5,003 nucleotides of DNA, from assembly GCA_900770015.1 (NCBI GenBank), contig CAAGIU010000244.1, positions 1-5,003 on the forward strand, in the 5' to 3' direction. Made by a program: the position numbers and the translations under genes. Below are positions 4,506 through 5,003 of this stretch, piece after piece. The notes under the pieces were generated by a model. That model worked only from the letters and a program-made list of their open reading frames with translations. It searched no databases and was not told where the DNA came from. The stretch's first letter is position 1; the number at the start of each line of letters is the position of its first letter. Source of the stretch: an uncultured Oscillospiraceae bacterium (GTDB taxonomy: Bacteria > Bacillota_A > Clostridia > Oscillospirales > Oscillospiraceae).

Positions 4506-5003
4506 ATGAAAGGCTATCGAAAATACTTTGGCAAAAAGCTGCTGTGGTTCCTGATCACGCTGGTTTTCGCCGTCATTTTGAACTTCGTCTTACCCCGGCT
4601 GATGCCGTCCGACCCCGTTTCGTCCATCACCGGCAAGCTGGCCGCGGGTATGTCCGACGCTGCTGCCGTCCGTGAAATTTATGAGCACTATCAGGAGGAG
4701 TTTGGCACCAACAAACCCATGATCGTGCAGTTTGGTATGTTCGTGAAGAATATGCTGCATGGCAATTTCGGCAAATCCTTCAGTCAGTATCCCCGGGAGG
4801 TCAGTGATATTCTGGCTTCCTCCGTCGGCTGGACTGTGGCGCTGCAGCTGCCCGCCATTCTGGTCGGCTGGATTATCGGCAATGTCCTTGGCGCAATGGC
4901 TGCATACCTGAAAAAGGGCTTCGATAAGGTCCTGCTTCCGGTTTCCATCTTCCTTGGAAATGTTCCTGCCTTCGCTATGGCAGTTGTTTTGCTGGTCGTC
5001 TTC
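4506..5003 (+). CDS. ABC transporter permease, DppB/OppB type, N-terminal part (runs off right edge)
   Basis: Integral membrane subunit that forms half of the translocation pore for the ligand delivered by the upstream binding protein. The visible 166 residues have a basic N-terminus (KGYRKYFGKK), a first membrane helix at about 12-31, then an extracellular loop with the family pattern of a helix followed by FGTNKPMIVQFGMFVKNMLH (66-85) and GNFGKSFSQYPREVSDIL (86-103). Second and third helices follow at about 108-133 and 141-166. The GN.G.S(x)..REV..I signature is typical of the DppB/OppB class. The EAA loop that contacts the ATPase lies beyond the window. Full-length relatives are about 310-340 residues; a second DppC-type permease and ATPases would be expected downstream. 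The frame is open to the last base. Codon use is more mixed (AAA, AAT, ATT, TTT present) than in the binding-protein gene, consistent with lower expression. Confidence 0.92.
   Translation, partial: MKGYRKYFGKKLLWFLITLVFAVILNFVLPRLMPSDPVSSITGKLAAGMSDAAAVREIYEHYQEEFGTNKPMIVQFGMFVKNMLHGNFGKSFSQYPREVSDILASSVGWTVALQLPAILVGWIIGNVLGAMAAYLKKGFDKVLLPVSIFLGNVPAFAMAVVLLVVF

Noticed and set aside
4445..4675. 76-codon plus-strand open frame starting in the intercistronic hairpin
   Set aside because: It is out of frame with the permease, begins inside a stem-loop, and overlaps a clear DppB-type coding sequence.

Overview
The window looks like part of a carbohydrate-utilisation locus from a moderately GC-rich clostridial Firmicute, probably Oscillospiraceae/Ruminococcaceae-like. 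This rests on the C/G-ending codon use, GGAGG-type ribosome binding sites, sigma-A promoters in AT-rich spacers, and gene types common in gut Clostridia. The taxonomic call is inference from style; no marker gene is present.

Layout. Positions 1-1207 (minus strand) hold the N-terminal 402 residues of a cytoplasmic glycoside hydrolase family 2 beta-mannosidase, cut by the left edge about ten residues before its expected acid/base Glu. Positions 1208-1478 are an AT-rich divergent control region. It has a near-consensus promoter facing left, a perfect-consensus promoter (TTGACA-17 bp-TATAAT) facing right, two candidate LacI/GalR-type operators (one in each 5' leader), and a 9-bp inverted repeat. 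Positions 1479-2489 (plus) encode a LacI-family repressor. Positions 2490-2621 hold a perfect-palindrome terminator, a second perfect stem-loop directly abutting it, and a short leader. Positions 2622-4424 (plus) encode a 600-residue family 5 (OppA/DppA-type) ABC solute-binding protein. Positions 4425-4505 hold a 12-bp stem with a GAAA tetraloop. From 4506 to the right edge lies the start of a DppB/OppB-type permease.

How it may work together. Family 5 binding proteins were first described for peptides, but a subgroup (for example in Thermotoga) binds beta-linked oligosaccharides, including mannobiose and cellobiose. A tryptophan-rich binding protein, an oligopeptide-type permease, a LacI repressor and a cytoplasmic beta-mannosidase fit import of beta-mannosides followed by intracellular hydrolysis, with the repressor controlling both divergent transcripts. 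The substrate assignment is inference. No promoter is visible directly upstream of the binding protein, so read-through from the strong repressor promoter past a leaky or regulated terminator is possible.

I see no mobile element, CRISPR array, tRNA or rRNA, and nothing I would call a wholly new system. The most interesting material is the regulatory architecture: paired operators, tandem hairpins and the intercistronic tetraloop hairpin. A 992-codon antisense open frame under the repressor and binding-protein genes is best explained by codon bias.
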